Positions 52,650 to 63,895 of a stretch of DNA of 64,000 bases are shown here, piece by piece. A program made the position numbers and the translations under genes. Below the pieces are notes generated by a model. It made no database searches and had not been told where the DNA came from. It was given only the letters and a program-made list of their open reading frames with translations. Numbering within the stretch: position 1 is the first letter of the stretch; each line of letters starts with the position of its first letter. This stretch comes from Paenibacillus thiaminolyticus (GTDB lineage Bacteria; Bacillota; Bacilli; Paenibacillales; Paenibacillaceae): positions 6,169,501 to 6,233,500 of the forward strand of contig NZ_CP041405.1 in assembly GCF_007066085.1 (NCBI RefSeq), given 5' to 3'.

Positions 52650-52767
52650 ATTGGAGGACTGTATATATTTTCCGCGGAAGAACGCATTTTCGAAAGGATG
52701 GAAGCGGTTCCGCGTTCACGGCTGCGCCAGGAGACGGAGTACAGCAGATTCTATCAGCTGATACGGT

Positions 52768-52793
52768 CTATCATGTCTATCATGTCTATCATG
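52768..52793 (+). repeat. 9-bp repeat, three copies, in the sucC leader
   Basis: CTATCATGT occurs three times head to tail (the last with its final base changed). It lies between the sucC promoter and start codon. Probably a replication-slippage tract; its effect on expression is unknown. Confidence 0.7.
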
Positions 52794-52869
52794 CTACATA
52801 CTACCGGCTCCAATGGCTACGCGTTGCTACACGGCCGAAGAGGCTAACGATGGGTTAGGGGGATGCACA

Positions 52870-54030
52870 ATGAATATTCATGAGTACCAAGGCAAGGAAG
52901 TATTGAAGCAATACGGCGTTGCGGTTCCGAACGGCAAGGTTGCTTTTACGGCAGATGAAGCCGTTGAAGCGGCGAAGGAGCTCGGAACGTCCGTTGTCGT
53001 GGTGAAAGCTCAGATTCATGCAGGCGGTCGAGGCAAGGCAGGCGGCGTCAAGATTGCGAAGAACCTGGACGAGGTACGCGCATACGCGTCGGAACTGCTC
53101 GGCAAAGTGTTGGTAACGCATCAGACAGGCCCGGAAGGCAAGGAAATCAAGCGCCTGCTCATCGAGCAAGGCTGTGACATCAAGAAAGAATATTATGTCG
53201 GCGTCGTCGTTGACCGCGCAACAGGCCGCGTCGTGATGATGGCTTCGGAGGAAGGCGGCACCGAGATCGAGGAGGTGGCAGAGAAGACTCCGGAGAAAAT
53301 TTTCAAAGAAGTCATCGACCCGGCTGTCGGCCTGCAAGTGTTCCAGGCGCGCCGCCTCGCATATGCGATCAATATTCCGGCAGAATTGGTCAACAAATCT
53401 GTCAAATTCATGCTGGCGCTCTATCAGGCATTCGTTGACAAGGATTGCTCCATCGCGGAGATTAATCCGTTGGTCGTCACCGGCGATGGACAAGTGATGG
53501 CGCTTGACGCGAAGCTGAATTTCGACTCTAACGCGCTGTTCCGCCACAAGGACATTCAAGAGCTGCGCGATCTCGACGAAGAGGACGAGAAGGAAATTCA
53601 AGCATCCAAGTTCGACTTGAGCTACATCGCGCTGGACGGCAATATCGGCTGCATGGTGAACGGCGCAGGGCTTGCGATGGCGACGATGGATATTATCAAA
53701 TATTACGGCGGCGAACCGGCCAACTTCCTTGATGTAGGCGGCGGAGCCACGACAGAAAAGGTAACGGAGGCATTCAAGATCATTTTGTCGGATGACCAAG
53801 TACAAGGTATCTTCGTCAACATCTTCGGCGGCATTATGCGCTGCGACGTCATTGCGAACGGCGTCGTGGAAGCTGCGAAACAAATCGGACTGGATCGTCC
53901 GCTCGTCGTCCGTCTGGAAGGGACGAACGTCGATCTCGGCAAGCGCATCCTGAACGAGTCGGGATTGAACATTGTCGCGGCGGACTCGATGGCGGATGGA
54001 GCGCAGAAAATTGTCGCTTTGGTTCAATAA
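52870..54030 (+). CDS. sucC: Succinyl-CoA synthetase beta subunit
   Basis: 386 residues. Converts succinyl-CoA to succinate with formation of ATP or GTP, together with SucD. ATP-grasp N-terminal domain [36 protein letters not shown]-terminal CoA-ligase domain with [10 protein letters not shown] and [15 protein letters not shown] 52870 follows GGGGGATG; an upstream in-frame ATG at 52813 covers leader sequence and is rejected. sucD starts 27 bases after the stop. Confidence 0.97.
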   Translation: MNIHEYQGKEVLKQYGVAVPNGKVAFTADEAVEAAKELGTSVVVVKAQIHAGGRGKAGGVKIAKNLDEVRAYASELLGKVLVTHQTGPEGKEIKRLLIEQGCDIKKEYYVGVVVDRATGRVVMMASEEGGTEIEEVAEKTPEKIFKEVIDPAVGLQVFQARRLAYAINIPAELVNKSVKFMLALYQAFVDKDCSIAEINPLVVTGDGQVMALDAKLNFDSNALFRHKDIQELRDLDEEDEKEIQASKFDLSYIALDGNIGCMVNGAGLAMATMDIIKYYGGEPANFLDVGGGATTEKVTEAFKIILSDDQVQGIFVNIFGGIMRCDVIANGVVEAAKQIGLDRPLVVRLEGTNVDLGKRILNESGLNIVAADSMADGAQKIVALVQ

Positions 54031-54057
54031 TTTTGTCGACGAGGAGATGAATGAGCG

Positions 54058-55002
54058 ATGAGCATCTTAATTAATAAAGATACGAAGGTTATTACGCAAG
54101 GGATTACGGGCTCGACGGGAATGTTCCATACGAAGGGAGCCCTGGAATACGGAACCAATATGGTGGGCGGCGTAACGCCGGGCAAAGGCGGAACGAAGAT
54201 CGATATCGAGCTCGACAACGGGCAAACCGTCTCGCTCCCGATCTTCAATTCGGTCATCGAAGCGAAGCGTGAGACCGGTGCGACGGTCAGCGTCATTTAC
54301 GTGCCGCCGGCGTTCGCGGCAGACTCGATTATGGAAGCCGTCGATGCGGATCTCGATCTGGTTATCTGCATCACGGAAGGCATTCCGGTACTCGACATGG
54401 TCAAGGTAAAACGCTATATGGAAGGCAAGCGGACACGCCTTGTCGGTCCGAACTGTCCGGGCGTCATTACGCCTGGCGAATGCAAGATCGGCATCATGCC
54501 GGGCTACATCCATACTCCGGGGCATGTCGGGGTCGTATCCCGGAGCGGAACGTTGACCTACGAAGCGGTTCATCAATTGACGACACGCGGCATCGGCCAG
54601 TCGACAGCTGTCGGTATCGGTGGAGACCCGGTCAAAGGATCGGAATTCATCGATGTGCTTCATATGTTTAACGAAGATCCGGACACGTATGCGGTCATTA
54701 TGATTGGCGAGATCGGCGGTACTGCCGAGGAAGAAGCAGCCGAGTGGATCCAGGCCAATATGAAGAAGCCAGTCGTCGGCTTCATCGGAGGAGCTACTGC
54801 GCCTCCGGGCAAGCGGATGGGCCATGCTGGCGCGATTATTTCTGGAGGCAAGGGGACGGCTGCCGAGAAGACAGCCAAGCTGGAGGCCTGCGGCATCAAG
54901 GTTGCGCCGACGCCAGCGGAAATGGGCAGCACACTCGTATCCGTGCTGGAAGAACGCGGCCTGCTTGAGCAATGCACGACACAGCCGCAGACACAAGCTT
55001 AA
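54058..55002 (+). CDS. sucD: Succinyl-CoA synthetase alpha subunit
   Basis: 314 residues. CoA-binding domain with [20 protein letters not shown] and [12 protein letters not shown]; the phosphorylated His lies in [15 protein letters not shown]. Partner of SucC. The ribosome site GAGGAGATGA is good. A terminator lies 55 bases downstream. Confidence 0.98.
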   Translation: MSILINKDTKVITQGITGSTGMFHTKGALEYGTNMVGGVTPGKGGTKIDIELDNGQTVSLPIFNSVIEAKRETGATVSVIYVPPAFAADSIMEAVDADLDLVICITEGIPVLDMVKVKRYMEGKRTRLVGPNCPGVITPGECKIGIMPGYIHTPGHVGVVSRSGTLTYEAVHQLTTRGIGQSTAVGIGGDPVKGSEFIDVLHMFNEDPDTYAVIMIGEIGGTAEEEAAEWIQANMKKPVVGFIGGATAPPGKRMGHAGAIISGGKGTAAEKTAKLEACGIKVAPTPAEMGSTLVSVLEERGLLEQCTTQPQTQA

Positions 55003-55056
55003 CCAATGCCTTAACCACAGTTACATTTATCAATATATATATTGAAGCGATAGGTA

Positions 55057-55115
55057 AGCAACCTTTCTGCCAACTCGAACGATTTCGAGCGGAGGAAGGT
55101 TGCTTTGCTTTTTTA
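55057..55115 (+). terminator. Terminator after sucCD
   Basis: AGCAACCTT (55057-55065) and AAGGTTGCT (55096-55104) with inner CTCG/CGAG pairing, then TTGCTTTTTT. Confidence 0.85.
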
Positions 55116-55181
55116 TATTCTCGGAAGACTTCACCCGGCTTGTGTTGTCAGGAGATACACCGAGGTACCCAAAAATCCTGT

Positions 55182-55370
55182 AAAACTGCAGTTTTTTGTT
55201 GGAGGTGTCAAAGCCGTCATCGCATTCCTGCAAAAGTGCAGGAATTTTAGCAATATTACTCAAATATGTGAGATAAATATAGGAAAAGATGCGCTTTTGC
55301 AGGAATTTGGCTAAATATACCCTCGAATGGTGTAAATTGCTGTAGATATGCAGGACTTTCTTCAATTTGA
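55182..55370 (+). repeat. Hairpin-forming TGCAGGA elements
   Basis: AAAACTGCAGTTTT (55182-55195) is a perfect palindrome; ATTCCTGCA (55224-55232) and TGCAGGAAT (55237-55245) form a perfect 9-bp hairpin; further TGCAGGAATTT and TGCAGGACTTT copies occur near 55300 and 55350. They look like dispersed intergenic repeat elements. No coding potential is supported. Confidence 0.55.
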
Positions 55371-55374
55371 CGAA

Positions 55375-55680
55375 CTGTGCGACTGCGCCACCTGAAGCCA
55401 AAGTGATGATTGCCACCTGAAGAGATTTCGCGAACAGCCCTACCTGGACCGACCCGGGCGGACTCTGCGCATAGCACCACCGTGATGGACCGAGTGGATC
55501 AGGTGCACTCGCCGCCTGAATCGACCGAGTGAACTGCGCGTACAGCACCACCGTGACGGACCAAGTGGGCTAGTTGAACTCGCCGCATGAATCGATCGAG
55601 TGGACTGCGCGAACTGCACCGTTCGAATCGACCGGGCGGACTACACGAACCGCGCAGCGGAACGAACTAGTTCATCCGGA
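55375..55680 (+). repeat. Degenerate ~71-bp / ~35-bp direct repeats
   Basis: CACCACCGTGAtGGACCgAG starts at 55475 and again at 55546 (period 71). Between them and after, the half-unit GAATCGACCGAGTG-CTGCGC recurs about every 35 bases to ~55660. Function unknown; no gene is supported in 55116-55875. Confidence 0.6.
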
Positions 55681-55875
55681 TATGCGAGTCCCAGGATGCG
55701 AATCCCGGACACATGAGCCGTAGTCAACAATGGCTGTGCATGAATTGTCTAATAATCTCTTTTTACCCAGTTATTGAAAAGAAAGCATAGTTCATGCTTG
55801 CATTCTGATCTTATCTCAAGCAAAATAAGGGAAGCGGACAGCGCGCTTCCCGGATAGTGAAGGAGAGTTGCTGAA

Positions 55876-56994
55876 ATGGGCAATTGGACGGAACGGGAGC
55901 TCGTGTTTGCGTTAAATGAAATCATTGGTATCGGCTGGCATACGATTCGCGCGTTAGGGGAACGCGTCGGATTTACCGGGTTGGCAGATTGGCTGAACCG
56001 TCCGGCATCGGATTGGGCAGAATTAGGGATAAAGCCCTCGATGGCGAGGAAGCTTGCGGCAGGCTTCCGGGCAGACAGGCTGGAAGAAAGGCTGGAGCTG
56101 GCAAAGACCGCTAAGATTGAGTGGATTACCCGCTGGGATGAATACTATCCTCCGCTGCTGCAGGAGATTCCTCAGCCGCCTTGGATATTGTACGGGAAAG
56201 GGGATTGGACCGTTCTGTCCTCCGATGCGATCGCCATTGTAGGAACGCGCAATCCTACCGTCTATGGCAAGAAGGTCGCCCTTCAATTGGCCGAGCAGTT
56301 GGGATGCGCCGGGTTCCTTATCGTCAGCGGATTGGCCAGAGGCATCGATGCTTGCAGTCATGAAGGCGCTCTCATCCAGGGGCGGACCGCTGCAGTGATG
56401 GGTACGGCCTTCGATCGCATCTATCCGTATGAGAATGCGAACTTGGCGAGGCGAATCGCCGAATCCGGCATTGTCCTCACGGAATACCCGCTTGGCACCC
56501 CGTCTCATCCCGGCTTGTTCCCCCGGCGCAACCGCATTATTGCCGGCCTGACGCTCGGCACGGTCGTCGTGGAGGCTGCCATGGGCAGCGGGGCGCTTAT
56601 CACCGCTGATTTTGCGACGGAATCGTTCAGGGAAGTTTTTGTCGTGCCGGGGCCCGTTACTTCGCCCAAATCGGCAGGCCCGCTCTTTCTCATGAGGAAT
56701 GGGGCCAGACCGATTGCGCATGCCGAAGATATAATGGAAGAATTGAAGGCGCGGTTGACAACAGTCACTTTGCCGTACAATAATGGAACGGTCGGCTTCA
56801 CCGAGAGCGAACCGCTCACCGAGGAGGAGCGCCGGATATGCGAACTGATTCGCCTGGAAGGCAGTACATTTGAGGAACTGCTCCTTGCGAGCGGTCTCCC
56901 ATTTGCGGAGCTGCATCGAATTTTGTTATCCTTACAATTAAAACAGAGAGTTCGGGAGGCCCAGGGAGCCGTATACCATTCGATATGGATATAA
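55876..56994 (+). CDS. dprA: DNA processing protein DprA (Smf)
   Basis: 372 residues. Loads RecA onto incoming single-stranded DNA during natural transformation. N-terminal helical region ([16 protein letters not shown]), Rossmann-like core with [42 protein letters not shown] and [11 protein letters not shown], and a C-terminal winged-helix (about 310-370). ATG 55876 has GAAGGAGAG. Followed by topA after 28 bases, the common order. Confidence 0.96.
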   Translation: MGNWTERELVFALNEIIGIGWHTIRALGERVGFTGLADWLNRPASDWAELGIKPSMARKLAAGFRADRLEERLELAKTAKIEWITRWDEYYPPLLQEIPQPPWILYGKGDWTVLSSDAIAIVGTRNPTVYGKKVALQLAEQLGCAGFLIVSGLARGIDACSHEGALIQGRTAAVMGTAFDRIYPYENANLARRIAESGIVLTEYPLGTPSHPGLFPRRNRIIAGLTLGTVVVEAAMGSGALITADFATESFREVFVVPGPVTSPKSAGPLFLMRNGARPIAHAEDIMEELKARLTTVTLPYNNGTVGFTESEPLTEEERRICELIRLEGSTFEELLLASGLPFAELHRILLSLQLKQRVREAQGAVYHSIWI

Positions 56995-57022
56995 AGAGGA
57001 GATTGGAGAGGAGGGTGCGCCT

Positions 57023-59113
57023 ATGGCGGATTCATTAGTCATTGTCGAGTCGCCTGCGAAGGCGAAGACAATCGGGAAATATTTAGGCAGTAAATATATC
57101 GTCAAAGCGTCTATGGGACATGTGCGTGATTTGCCCAAAAGCCAGATGGGCGTTGAAATAGAGCAAGATTTCGCCCCGAAGTACATCACGATTCGCGGCA
57201 AGGGCAGCGTGCTCAAAGAATTGAAAGATGCAAGAAAGAAAGTGAAAAAAGTGTATCTCGCGGCTGACCCCGATCGCGAAGGTGAAGCGATCGCTTGGCA
57301 TCTGGCGCATGCGCTTGAACTGGATGAGACGGAAGCCTGCCGCGTCGTGTTCAATGAGATTACGAAGCAGGCCGTGAAGGATGCGTTCAAATCACCGCGT
57401 CAAATCAATATGGACCTTGTTCATGCCCAGCAAGCGCGACGCATTCTCGACCGGCTGGTCGGGTACAAGATCAGCCCTCTTTTATGGAAGAAGGTGAAGA
57501 AAGGACTGTCAGCAGGACGGGTGCAGTCGGTGTCCGTGAAGCTGATTATTGACCGTGAGAATGAAATCGACGCCTTCATCCCGGAAGAGTACTGGACGAT
57601 AACCGCTAAGCTGGAAGCGGGCAAGTCCAAGTTCGAAGCCAAGTTCTACGGCATGAATGGCGTGAAGATGGAGCTGGCGAACGAGGCCCAAGTGAATGAA
57701 GTGCTGGCAGCGCTGCAGAAGCAGGCCTTTGTCGTCTCCGAGGTGAAGGAGAAGGAGCGGCTTCGCCATCCGTCCGCTCCCTTTACGACGAGCTCGCTGC
57801 AGCAGGAAGCGGCCCGGAAGCTGAATTTCCGCGCGGCTAAGACGATGTCCGTTGCGCAGCAGCTGTATGAAGGGGTGGACCTGGGCAAGGAAGGCACGGT
57901 CGGTCTCATCACCTATATGCGTACAGACTCGACGCGGATATCGCCGACGGCTCAAGAGGAAGCTAAGGAATATATCGGCTCTCAGTTCGGAGCGGAATAT
58001 GTGCCGGAGACGCCGCGGCAATATGCCAAGAAGGCTGCCAATGCGCAGGATGCGCACGAGGCGGTTCGCCCTACGTCGGTGCTGCGCAGTCCGGATCAGA
58101 TGAAGCCGTTCCTCAGCCGCGATCAGCATCGCCTCTACAAGCTAGTATGGGAACGGTTCGTGGCGAGCCAGATGACATCCGCCGTCATGGATACGATGAC
58201 GGTCGATCTGCAGGCGGGAGACGTTACGTTCCGCGCCAACGGTTCTAAGGTGCGCTTTCCCGGATTCATGAAGGTCTATGTGGAAGGGAACGACGACGGT
58301 ACGGTCGAGGATGACAAATTGCTTCCTCCGCTCAAGACGGGCGATAAGCTCAAGCAGGAAGCGATCGAACCGAAGCAGCATTTCACTCAGCCGCCGCCGC
58401 GGTATACCGAGGCGAGACTGGTGAAGACGCTGGAGGAGCTGGGCATCGGAAGACCGAGCACCTATGCGCCGACGCTGGAGACGATCCAGAAGCGAGGGTA
58501 TGTAGCGATCGAGGAGAAGAAATTCGTTCCGACCGAGCTGGGCGAACTGGTCATCCAGCTGATGGAGGAGTTTTTCCCCGAGATTCTGGATGCTGAATTC
58601 ACCGCCCATATGGAGGAAGATCTCGACCATGTGGAAGATGGGCAGCAGGACTGGGTGAAGGTGCTCAGCGATTTCTATGAATCGTTCGAGAAGCGGCTTC
58701 AGGTTGCCGAGGAAGAAATGAAGGAAGTTGAAATCGAGGACGAAGTGTCCGATGAAATATGCGAGAAGTGCGGACGTCATTTTGTGTACAAGATGGGCCG
58801 CTTCGGTAAATTTTTGGCCTGCTCCGGATTTCCGGACTGCCGCAACACGCGTCCGATTGTGAAGGATACGGGCGTAGCCTGTCCGAAGTGCAAGGAAGGC
58901 AAGCTGGTAGAGCGCCGCAGCAAGAAGGGACGCGTATTCTACGGTTGCGATCGTTACCCGGATTGCGATTATGTGATGTGGGATCGGCCATCGGTCAAGC
59001 CATGTCCGTCCTGCGGCAGCTTAATGGTCGAGAAGCGGAGCAAGCAAGGAACGAAGCTGCAGTGCACGCAGTGCGATCATCATGAAATGTTGCAGGACAA
59101 CGAGGATGATTAA
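57023..59113 (+). CDS. topA: DNA topoisomerase I
   Basis: 696 residues. Relaxes negative supercoils. Toprim domain at the N-terminus ([27 protein letters not shown]); active-site Tyr298 in [13 protein letters not shown]-terminal zinc-finger repeats with four Cys each: [40 protein letters not shown]. The last segment, [19 protein letters not shown], is typical. Good length for Bacillales. Confidence 0.98.
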   Translation: MADSLVIVESPAKAKTIGKYLGSKYIVKASMGHVRDLPKSQMGVEIEQDFAPKYITIRGKGSVLKELKDARKKVKKVYLAADPDREGEAIAWHLAHALELDETEACRVVFNEITKQAVKDAFKSPRQINMDLVHAQQARRILDRLVGYKISPLLWKKVKKGLSAGRVQSVSVKLIIDRENEIDAFIPEEYWTITAKLEAGKSKFEAKFYGMNGVKMELANEAQVNEVLAALQKQAFVVSEVKEKERLRHPSAPFTTSSLQQEAARKLNFRAAKTMSVAQQLYEGVDLGKEGTVGLITYMRTDSTRISPTAQEEAKEYIGSQFGAEYVPETPRQYAKKAANAQDAHEAVRPTSVLRSPDQMKPFLSRDQHRLYKLVWERFVASQMTSAVMDTMTVDLQAGDVTFRANGSKVRFPGFMKVYVEGNDDGTVEDDKLLPPLKTGDKLKQEAIEPKQHFTQPPPRYTEARLVKTLEELGIGRPSTYAPTLETIQKRGYVAIEEKKFVPTELGELVIQLMEEFFPEILDAEFTAHMEEDLDHVEDGQQDWVKVLSDFYESFEKRLQVAEEEMKEVEIEDEVSDEICEKCGRHFVYKMGRFGKFLACSGFPDCRNTRPIVKDTGVACPKCKEGKLVERRSKKGRVFYGCDRYPDCDYVMWDRPSVKPCPSCGSLMVEKRSKQGTKLQCTQCDHHEMLQDNEDD

Positions 59114-59185
59114 TCGTGGGCAAGCATACGATGAAATAAAGGGATACTGCAGCAGGTGCAGGCAACCGAGGGGGATGTAAGACAG

Positions 59186-60511
59186 ATGGATAAGCCGAGA
59201 GTAACCGTTATTGGCGCGGGCTTGGCCGGCAGCGAGGCGGCATGGCAGGCTGCGCAGCAGGGCGTGGCGGTGACGCTCTATGAGATGCGGCCGGTGAAGC
59301 AGACGCCGGCCCATCATACAGGCCAGTTCGCGGAGCTGGTATGCAGCAATTCCTTGCGCGCGAACGGACTAAGCAACGCGGTCGGCGTATTAAAGGAAGA
59401 GATGCGGCTTATGAATTCGCTTATTATGCAAGCGGCGGATAAGCATGCGGTTCCGGCCGGAGGCGCGTTGGCCGTCGATCGGGACGAATTTTCCGGGGAG
59501 ATTACAAGGCTGCTGGGCGAACATCCTCTCGTCGATGTCCGCAATGAGGAAGTGACGGCCATACCGGAGGACGGGATTACCGTCATCGCTACCGGGCCAC
59601 TGACATCGCCGGCACTGTCCGACCAGATTAAGGCGCTCATGGATGAGGAGTATTTTTATTTCTACGATGCGGCTGCGCCGATCGTGGAGAAGGATTCCAT
59701 CGACATGAGCAAGGTGTTCCTGGCTTCCCGCTATGACAAGGGAGAAGCGGCGTATTTGAACTGCCCGATGAACGAGGAAGAGTTCAATGCGTTCTACGAG
59801 GCGCTTGTTACGGCCGAGACAGCGGAATTGAAGGAGTTCGAGAAGGAGATTTATTTCGAGGGCTGCATGCCGATTGAGATCATGATGCGCCGCGGGAAGC
59901 AGACGGCGCTGTTCGGGCCGATGAAGCCCGTCGGGTTGACGGATCCGCGCACAGGCAAGACGCCGTATGCGGTCATCCAGCTCCGTCAGGACAATGCTGC
60001 GGGTACGCTCTATAATATGGTGGGCTTCCAGACCCATCTTAAATGGGGCGAGCAGAAGCGGGTGTTCCAGATGATTCCGGGCTTGGAGAATGCGGAATTC
60101 GTCCGCTACGGCGTTATGCACCGCAATACCTTCATCAATTCGCCGAAGCTCCTGGAAGCGACCTATCAATTCAAGGGCCGTCCGTCGCTTTTCTTTGCAG
60201 GGCAGATGACCGGGGTGGAGGGTTATGTCGAATCGGCTGCTTCGGGACTGCTGGCTGGCTTGAATGCGGCCCGTTATGCCAGAGGGAACGAACCGGTCCT
60301 GCTTCCGGAGGATACGGCGCTCGGAAGCATGGCGCGGTATATTACGACAGCCGATTTCAAGCATTTCCAGCCGATGAACGCCAATTTCGGCCTCTTCCCG
60401 CCGCTCGGGCAGCGGATCCGCAACAAAAAAGAGAAGAACGAAGCGCTGGCCCACCGCGCTCTCCATTCTTTGAAGGCGTACCGGGACGAAGCGGGTCTGT
60501 TCAACACATAA
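59186..60511 (+). CDS. trmFO: tRNA (uracil54-C5)-methyltransferase TrmFO
   Basis: 441 residues. Folate- and FAD-dependent enzyme that makes ribothymidine at tRNA position 54. FAD-binding motif [20 protein letters not shown] at the N-terminus; later [21 protein letters not shown] and [23 protein letters not shown] 59186 follows GAGGGGGATG; the GTG at 59156 is in frame but upstream of that site. In B. subtilis codV (xerC) follows; here it is missing and a terminator comes next. Confidence 0.96.
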   Translation: MDKPRVTVIGAGLAGSEAAWQAAQQGVAVTLYEMRPVKQTPAHHTGQFAELVCSNSLRANGLSNAVGVLKEEMRLMNSLIMQAADKHAVPAGGALAVDRDEFSGEITRLLGEHPLVDVRNEEVTAIPEDGITVIATGPLTSPALSDQIKALMDEEYFYFYDAAAPIVEKDSIDMSKVFLASRYDKGEAAYLNCPMNEEEFNAFYEALVTAETAELKEFEKEIYFEGCMPIEIMMRRGKQTALFGPMKPVGLTDPRTGKTPYAVIQLRQDNAAGTLYNMVGFQTHLKWGEQKRVFQMIPGLENAEFVRYGVMHRNTFINSPKLLEATYQFKGRPSLFFAGQMTGVEGYVESAASGLLAGLNAARYARGNEPVLLPEDTALGSMARYITTADFKHFQPMNANFGLFPPLGQRIRNKKEKNEALAHRALHSLKAYRDEAGLFNT

Positions 60512-60526
60512 CAGCTTGTGCAGCGG

Positions 60527-60567
60527 AAAGGAAGCGGCTCGCCACGGAATGGTGCCGTTTCCTTTTC
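60527..60567 (+). terminator. Terminator after trmFO
   Basis: AAAGGAAGCGGC (60527-60538) and GCCGTTTCCTTT (60554-60565), a 12-bp stem with one G-T pair, then TTC. Confidence 0.75.
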
Positions 60568-60572
60568 ATTTA

Positions 60573-60602
60573 TTGATTCTTTGGTCCTAGCCGATGAATA
60601 AT
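60573..60602 (+). promoter_or_regulatory. Possible promoter of hslVU
   Basis: TTGATT (60573-60578), an 18-base spacer, AATAAT (60597-60602). Modest match, but a promoter is expected here because a terminator precedes. Confidence 0.45.
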
Positions 60603-60622
60603 AGACAGGAGGTTGAGCTTCA

Positions 60623-61165
60623 GTGGAATATCAATTTCATGCCACGACCATCTGCGCCGTAAGACATAACGGGCAGGCCGCGATTGCGGGAGACGGTCAA
60701 GTAACCTTTGGGAACAACATGATTATGAAGCAGCATGCGCGCAAGGTGCGGCGTCTGTACCGCGGCCAGGTGCTGGCGGGATTCGCCGGATCGGTTGCCG
60801 ATGCCATCACGCTGTTCGAGAAGTTCGAGGGCAAGCTGGAGGAGCATCATGGCAACCTGCAGCGAGCGGCTGTCGAATTGGCGAAGGATTGGCGTCAAGA
60901 TAAGGTGCTTCGCAAGCTGGAAGCGCTGATGATTGTGATGGACGCGCAGCATGTGCTGCTCATTTCGGGCGGTGGAGAAATCATCGAGCCGGATGACGAA
61001 GTGATTGCCATCGGCTCCGGAGGATCGTTCGCGCTGGCGGCGGCCCGTGCCCTCAAGCGGCATTCGACGCATCTATCGGCGCGTGAGATGGCTGAAGCCG
61101 CCCTGCATATTGCGGCAGAAATTTGCGTATTTACGAATGATAATCTCGTTGTTGAAGAGCTGTAA
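60623..61165 (+). CDS. hslV: ATP-dependent protease subunit HslV (ClpQ)
   Basis: 180 residues, proteolytic ring of Hsl[51 protein letters not shown]. It starts at GTG 60623 with the site GAGGTTGAG. Odd point: B. subtilis ClpQ begins MSSFHATTI and uses the Ser after Met as nucleophile; here the protein begins [10 protein letters not shown], so residue 2 is Glu. Unless the extra part is cut off to expose the Thr in HATT, the usual N-terminal nucleophile is absent. No other in-frame start fits. Confidence 0.94.
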   Translation: MEYQFHATTICAVRHNGQAAIAGDGQVTFGNNMIMKQHARKVRRLYRGQVLAGFAGSVADAITLFEKFEGKLEEHHGNLQRAAVELAKDWRQDKVLRKLEALMIVMDAQHVLLISGGGEIIEPDDEVIAIGSGGSFALAAARALKRHSTHLSAREMAEAALHIAAEICVFTNDNLVVEEL

Positions 61166-61206
61166 CGGAATAAGGGAGCTACGATAGATACGGGTGGAGG
61201 GATAAG

Positions 61207-62604
61207 ATGAATCAACAAGCATGGACACCACGGCAGATAGTCACGGAACTGGATAAGTATATCGTCGGACAGAAAATGGCCAAACGGTCCGTAGCTGTCG
61301 CGCTTCGCAACCGCTACCGGCGCAGCCTGCTGGATGAGTCGATCCAGGATGAGATCGTCCCCAAAAACATTCTAATGATCGGACCGACGGGCGTAGGGAA
61401 GACCGAGATTGCCCGCCGTCTGGCGAAGCTCGTCAATGCTCCGTTCGTGAAGGTGGAAGCGACCAAATTTACGGAAGTCGGCTATGTCGGACGCGATGTC
61501 GAATCGATGGTCCGCGATCTGGTGGAGACGGCGATCCGCATGGTGAAGCTGGAGCGTACCGAGAAAGTCAAAGATAAAGCGGAAGAGATGGCGAATGAGC
61601 GAATCGTAGAAATATTGGCCCCTAGCTCCAAGGAAAGCAAATCGCAGCGCAATCCGTTCGAAATGCTGTTCGGCCAAAACCAGTCCCATGCGCAGCAGGA
61701 GGAGAAGGAGCCGGAGCCCGGATTGCAGGAAAAGCGGAGAAAGGTGCGGTTCGACCTGCTATCAGGCAATCTGGAGAATGACACGATCGAGATCGACGTC
61801 GAAGACGCGGCGCCGAACATGCTCGATTTCCTGTCCGGTCCGGGTAATGAGCAGATGGGCATGAATATGCAGGAGATGTTCGGCAGCCTCATTCCGAAGC
61901 GGATGAAGAAGCGCAAGCTCACGATCAAGGAAGCTAGGAAGGTGTTGACGCAGGAAGAGGCCGCGAAGCTCATCGACATGGATGACGTCATTCAGGAATC
62001 GATTCGCCGTGCCGAGCAGTCGGGCATCATCTTTATCGATGAGATTGACAAGATTGCCTCTAGCGGGCGCGGATCGGGGCCTGACGTGTCCCGTGAGGGC
62101 GTTCAGCGCGATATTTTGCCGATTGTAGAGGGTTCCACCATCATGACGAAGTACGGGCCTGTGAAGACGGACTACGTGCTTTTCATTGCTGCTGGAGCGT
62201 TCCATATCGCGAAGCCGTCCGATCTAATTCCCGAGCTGCAGGGACGTTTCCCGATTCGTGTCGAATTAACCAGCTTGTCGCTGAACGACTTTGTCTCGAT
62301 CCTGACGGAACCGAAGAATGCAATTACGAAGCAGTATGTCGAATTGTTGAAGACGGAAAACATCCAGATCGAATTCACGGATGAAGCGATACGGGAAATT
62401 GCCCGCATTGCGGCCGATGTCAATCAAAATACGGAAAATATCGGAGCCCGGCGCCTGCATACCATCATGGAGAAGCTGCTGGAGGATCTGTCGTTCGAAG
62501 CGCCAGAGCTGACGCTCGATCAATTCCGGATTACGCCCGAGTATGTGCGGGAGAAGCTGTCTGATATCGCGCAAAACCGCGACCTTAGCCAATATATCCT
62601 ATAA
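61207..62604 (+). CDS. hslU: ATP-dependent protease ATPase subunit HslU (ClpY)
   Basis: 465 residues, AAA+ unfoldase ring that feeds HslV. Walker [20 protein letters not shown] domain (about 110-245) with charged, low-conservation sequence; Walker [15 protein letters not shown]; sensor region [13 protein letters not shown]-terminal [14 protein letters not shown], whose last residues activate HslV. ATG 61207 has GGAGGGATAAG. Confidence 0.97.
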   Translation: MNQQAWTPRQIVTELDKYIVGQKMAKRSVAVALRNRYRRSLLDESIQDEIVPKNILMIGPTGVGKTEIARRLAKLVNAPFVKVEATKFTEVGYVGRDVESMVRDLVETAIRMVKLERTEKVKDKAEEMANERIVEILAPSSKESKSQRNPFEMLFGQNQSHAQQEEKEPEPGLQEKRRKVRFDLLSGNLENDTIEIDVEDAAPNMLDFLSGPGNEQMGMNMQEMFGSLIPKRMKKRKLTIKEARKVLTQEEAAKLIDMDDVIQESIRRAEQSGIIFIDEIDKIASSGRGSGPDVSREGVQRDILPIVEGSTIMTKYGPVKTDYVLFIAAGAFHIAKPSDLIPELQGRFPIRVELTSLSLNDFVSILTEPKNAITKQYVELLKTENIQIEFTDEAIREIARIAADVNQNTENIGARRLHTIMEKLLEDLSFEAPELTLDQFRITPEYVREKLSDIAQNRDLSQYIL

Positions 62605-62974
62605 AAATCATGCGAAATTTCCCCTTTTTGGGACTACAGCCAACGAGGGGATCCTTTCGACAAAGTATTTGAAAAAAGCCCTGACTTTTAGTCCAAAGAT
62701 AGGGCTTTTTTCTTATTGTGTTATAACCCAAAGTTTAAGATGATAAGTATGGCGTTAATTATCTTCTTCTGTCAAAAAATGATGATTACTCAACATTTTC
62801 ATTGAATAATCAGCTAGATTTATTGGATTATGGAAATCCCCTCCCATAGTTCGACAGGATCATGCAAAAGAACTAAGTTTTTTGTCGAAAGAGAAGGAGA
62901 AACGTCGCAAGCAGAGAATATGTGATCAAGAGAATGTGAGCATATGAATTTTTAACTAATCAGGAGGGATGATT
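62605..62974 (+). other. Intergenic region hslU-flgB
   Basis: AT-rich. Contains the hslU terminator (62672-62712) and an inverted repeat TTCGACA (62850-62856) / TGTCGAA (62883-62889). No sigma-D or sigma-A promoter could be read with confidence. codY, which sits here in B. subtilis, is absent. Confidence 0.5.
62672..62713 (+). terminator. Terminator after hslVU
   Basis: AAAAAAGCCCT (62672-62682) and AGGGCTTTTTT (62701-62711), an 11-bp perfect stem; A- and T-runs on both sides allow function in both directions. Confidence 0.9.
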
Positions 62975-63379
62975 GTGAACTTGTTGAGCGGCGTACATAT
63001 GCAACGACTGGAGGGCGCGATGCAAGCTTCCACGGCTCGGCATAATGTGATCAACGCGAACGTGGCGAATGTCGATACGCCGTACTATAAACGCTCCGAA
63101 GTGCAGTTCGAGTCGCTGCTTCGTGATCAGATGACCGGCGGGAGTCTTGTCGGTCGCCGCACTGATCCGCGGCATTTCTATATCGGACCTTCGAACGGGG
63201 TGCCAGCTCCGCAGGTCGTGCAGGATGAGAGCACGGTGATGGGGAATAACCGCAACAATGTGGACATTGACCGGGAAATGGCGCTTCAGGCCGAAAATCA
63301 ATTGAACTATTATACGCTTATTCAACAGTTGAACCATAACATCAACATGCTTCGAACCGGTATGGATGTAAGGAGGTAA
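62975..63379 (+). CDS. flgB: Flagellar basal-body rod protein FlgB
   Basis: 134 residues, proximal rod component. N-terminal rod motif ARHNVINANVANVDTPYYKR, C-terminal helix QAENQLNYYTLIQQLNHNINMLRT. GTG 62975 is preferred because AGGAGG (62962-62967) is then 7 bases away; the ATG at 62969 directly abuts it. First gene of the fla/che-type operon, followed by flgC and fliE. Confidence 0.95.
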   Translation: MNLLSGVHMQRLEGAMQASTARHNVINANVANVDTPYYKRSEVQFESLLRDQMTGGSLVGRRTDPRHFYIGPSNGVPAPQVVQDESTVMGNNRNNVDIDREMALQAENQLNYYTLIQQLNHNINMLRTGMDVRR

Positions 63380-63388
63380 CGGTAACGT

Positions 63389-63844
63389 ATGAATATTTCT
63401 AACAGCTTCAACATCAGCTCGTCCGGACTCACGGCCCAGCGCCTGAGGATGGACGTCATCTCCTCGAATATTGCGAATATGGAATCGACGCGCGCACAAT
63501 ATGTCAACGGGAAATTCGTTCCGTATACGCGCAAGGTTGTCGTCATGTCGCCGATGGAGTCTTCCTTCCAGCAGACCTTGCAAGAAGCGATGCAGGGCCA
63601 GGGCAAAGCCAATGGGGTTAAGGTGGCCCAGATTAAGGAAGATACCTCAACACCGTATAAAATCGTCTACAATCCGTCCCACCCGGACGCGGACGAGCAA
63701 GGAAATGTCTACATGCCAAATGTCGACATCATGAAGGAAATGGTCGACATGATCTCTGCCACCCGCTCTTATGAAGCGAACGTAACGGCGCTGAATGCGT
63801 CCAAATCCATGATTATGAAGGCATTGGAGATTGGCAAAGGCTAG
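63389..63844 (+). CDS. flgC: Flagellar basal-body rod protein FlgC
   Basis: 151 residues. N-terminal SSGLTAQRLRMDVISSNIANMESTRA, C-terminal MVDMISATRSYEANVTALNASKSM, both typical of rod proteins that polymerise through their terminal helices. ATG 63389 follows AAGGAGGTAA (63371-63380), which overlaps the end of flgB. Confidence 0.96.
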   Translation: MNISNSFNISSSGLTAQRLRMDVISSNIANMESTRAQYVNGKFVPYTRKVVVMSPMESSFQQTLQEAMQGQGKANGVKVAQIKEDTSTPYKIVYNPSHPDADEQGNVYMPNVDIMKEMVDMISATRSYEANVTALNASKSMIMKALEIGKG

Positions 63845-63895
63845 TCCAAGCCTGCTTGCTAACAAGAGCCGTTCATTGCCACAGGGGGAAAACAA

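Noticed and set aside
62850..62889. TTCGACA/TGTCGAA inverted repeat before flgB as an operator
   Set aside because: Only 7 bp with a 26-base gap in AT-rich DNA; could occur by chance and no promoter could be fixed next to it.
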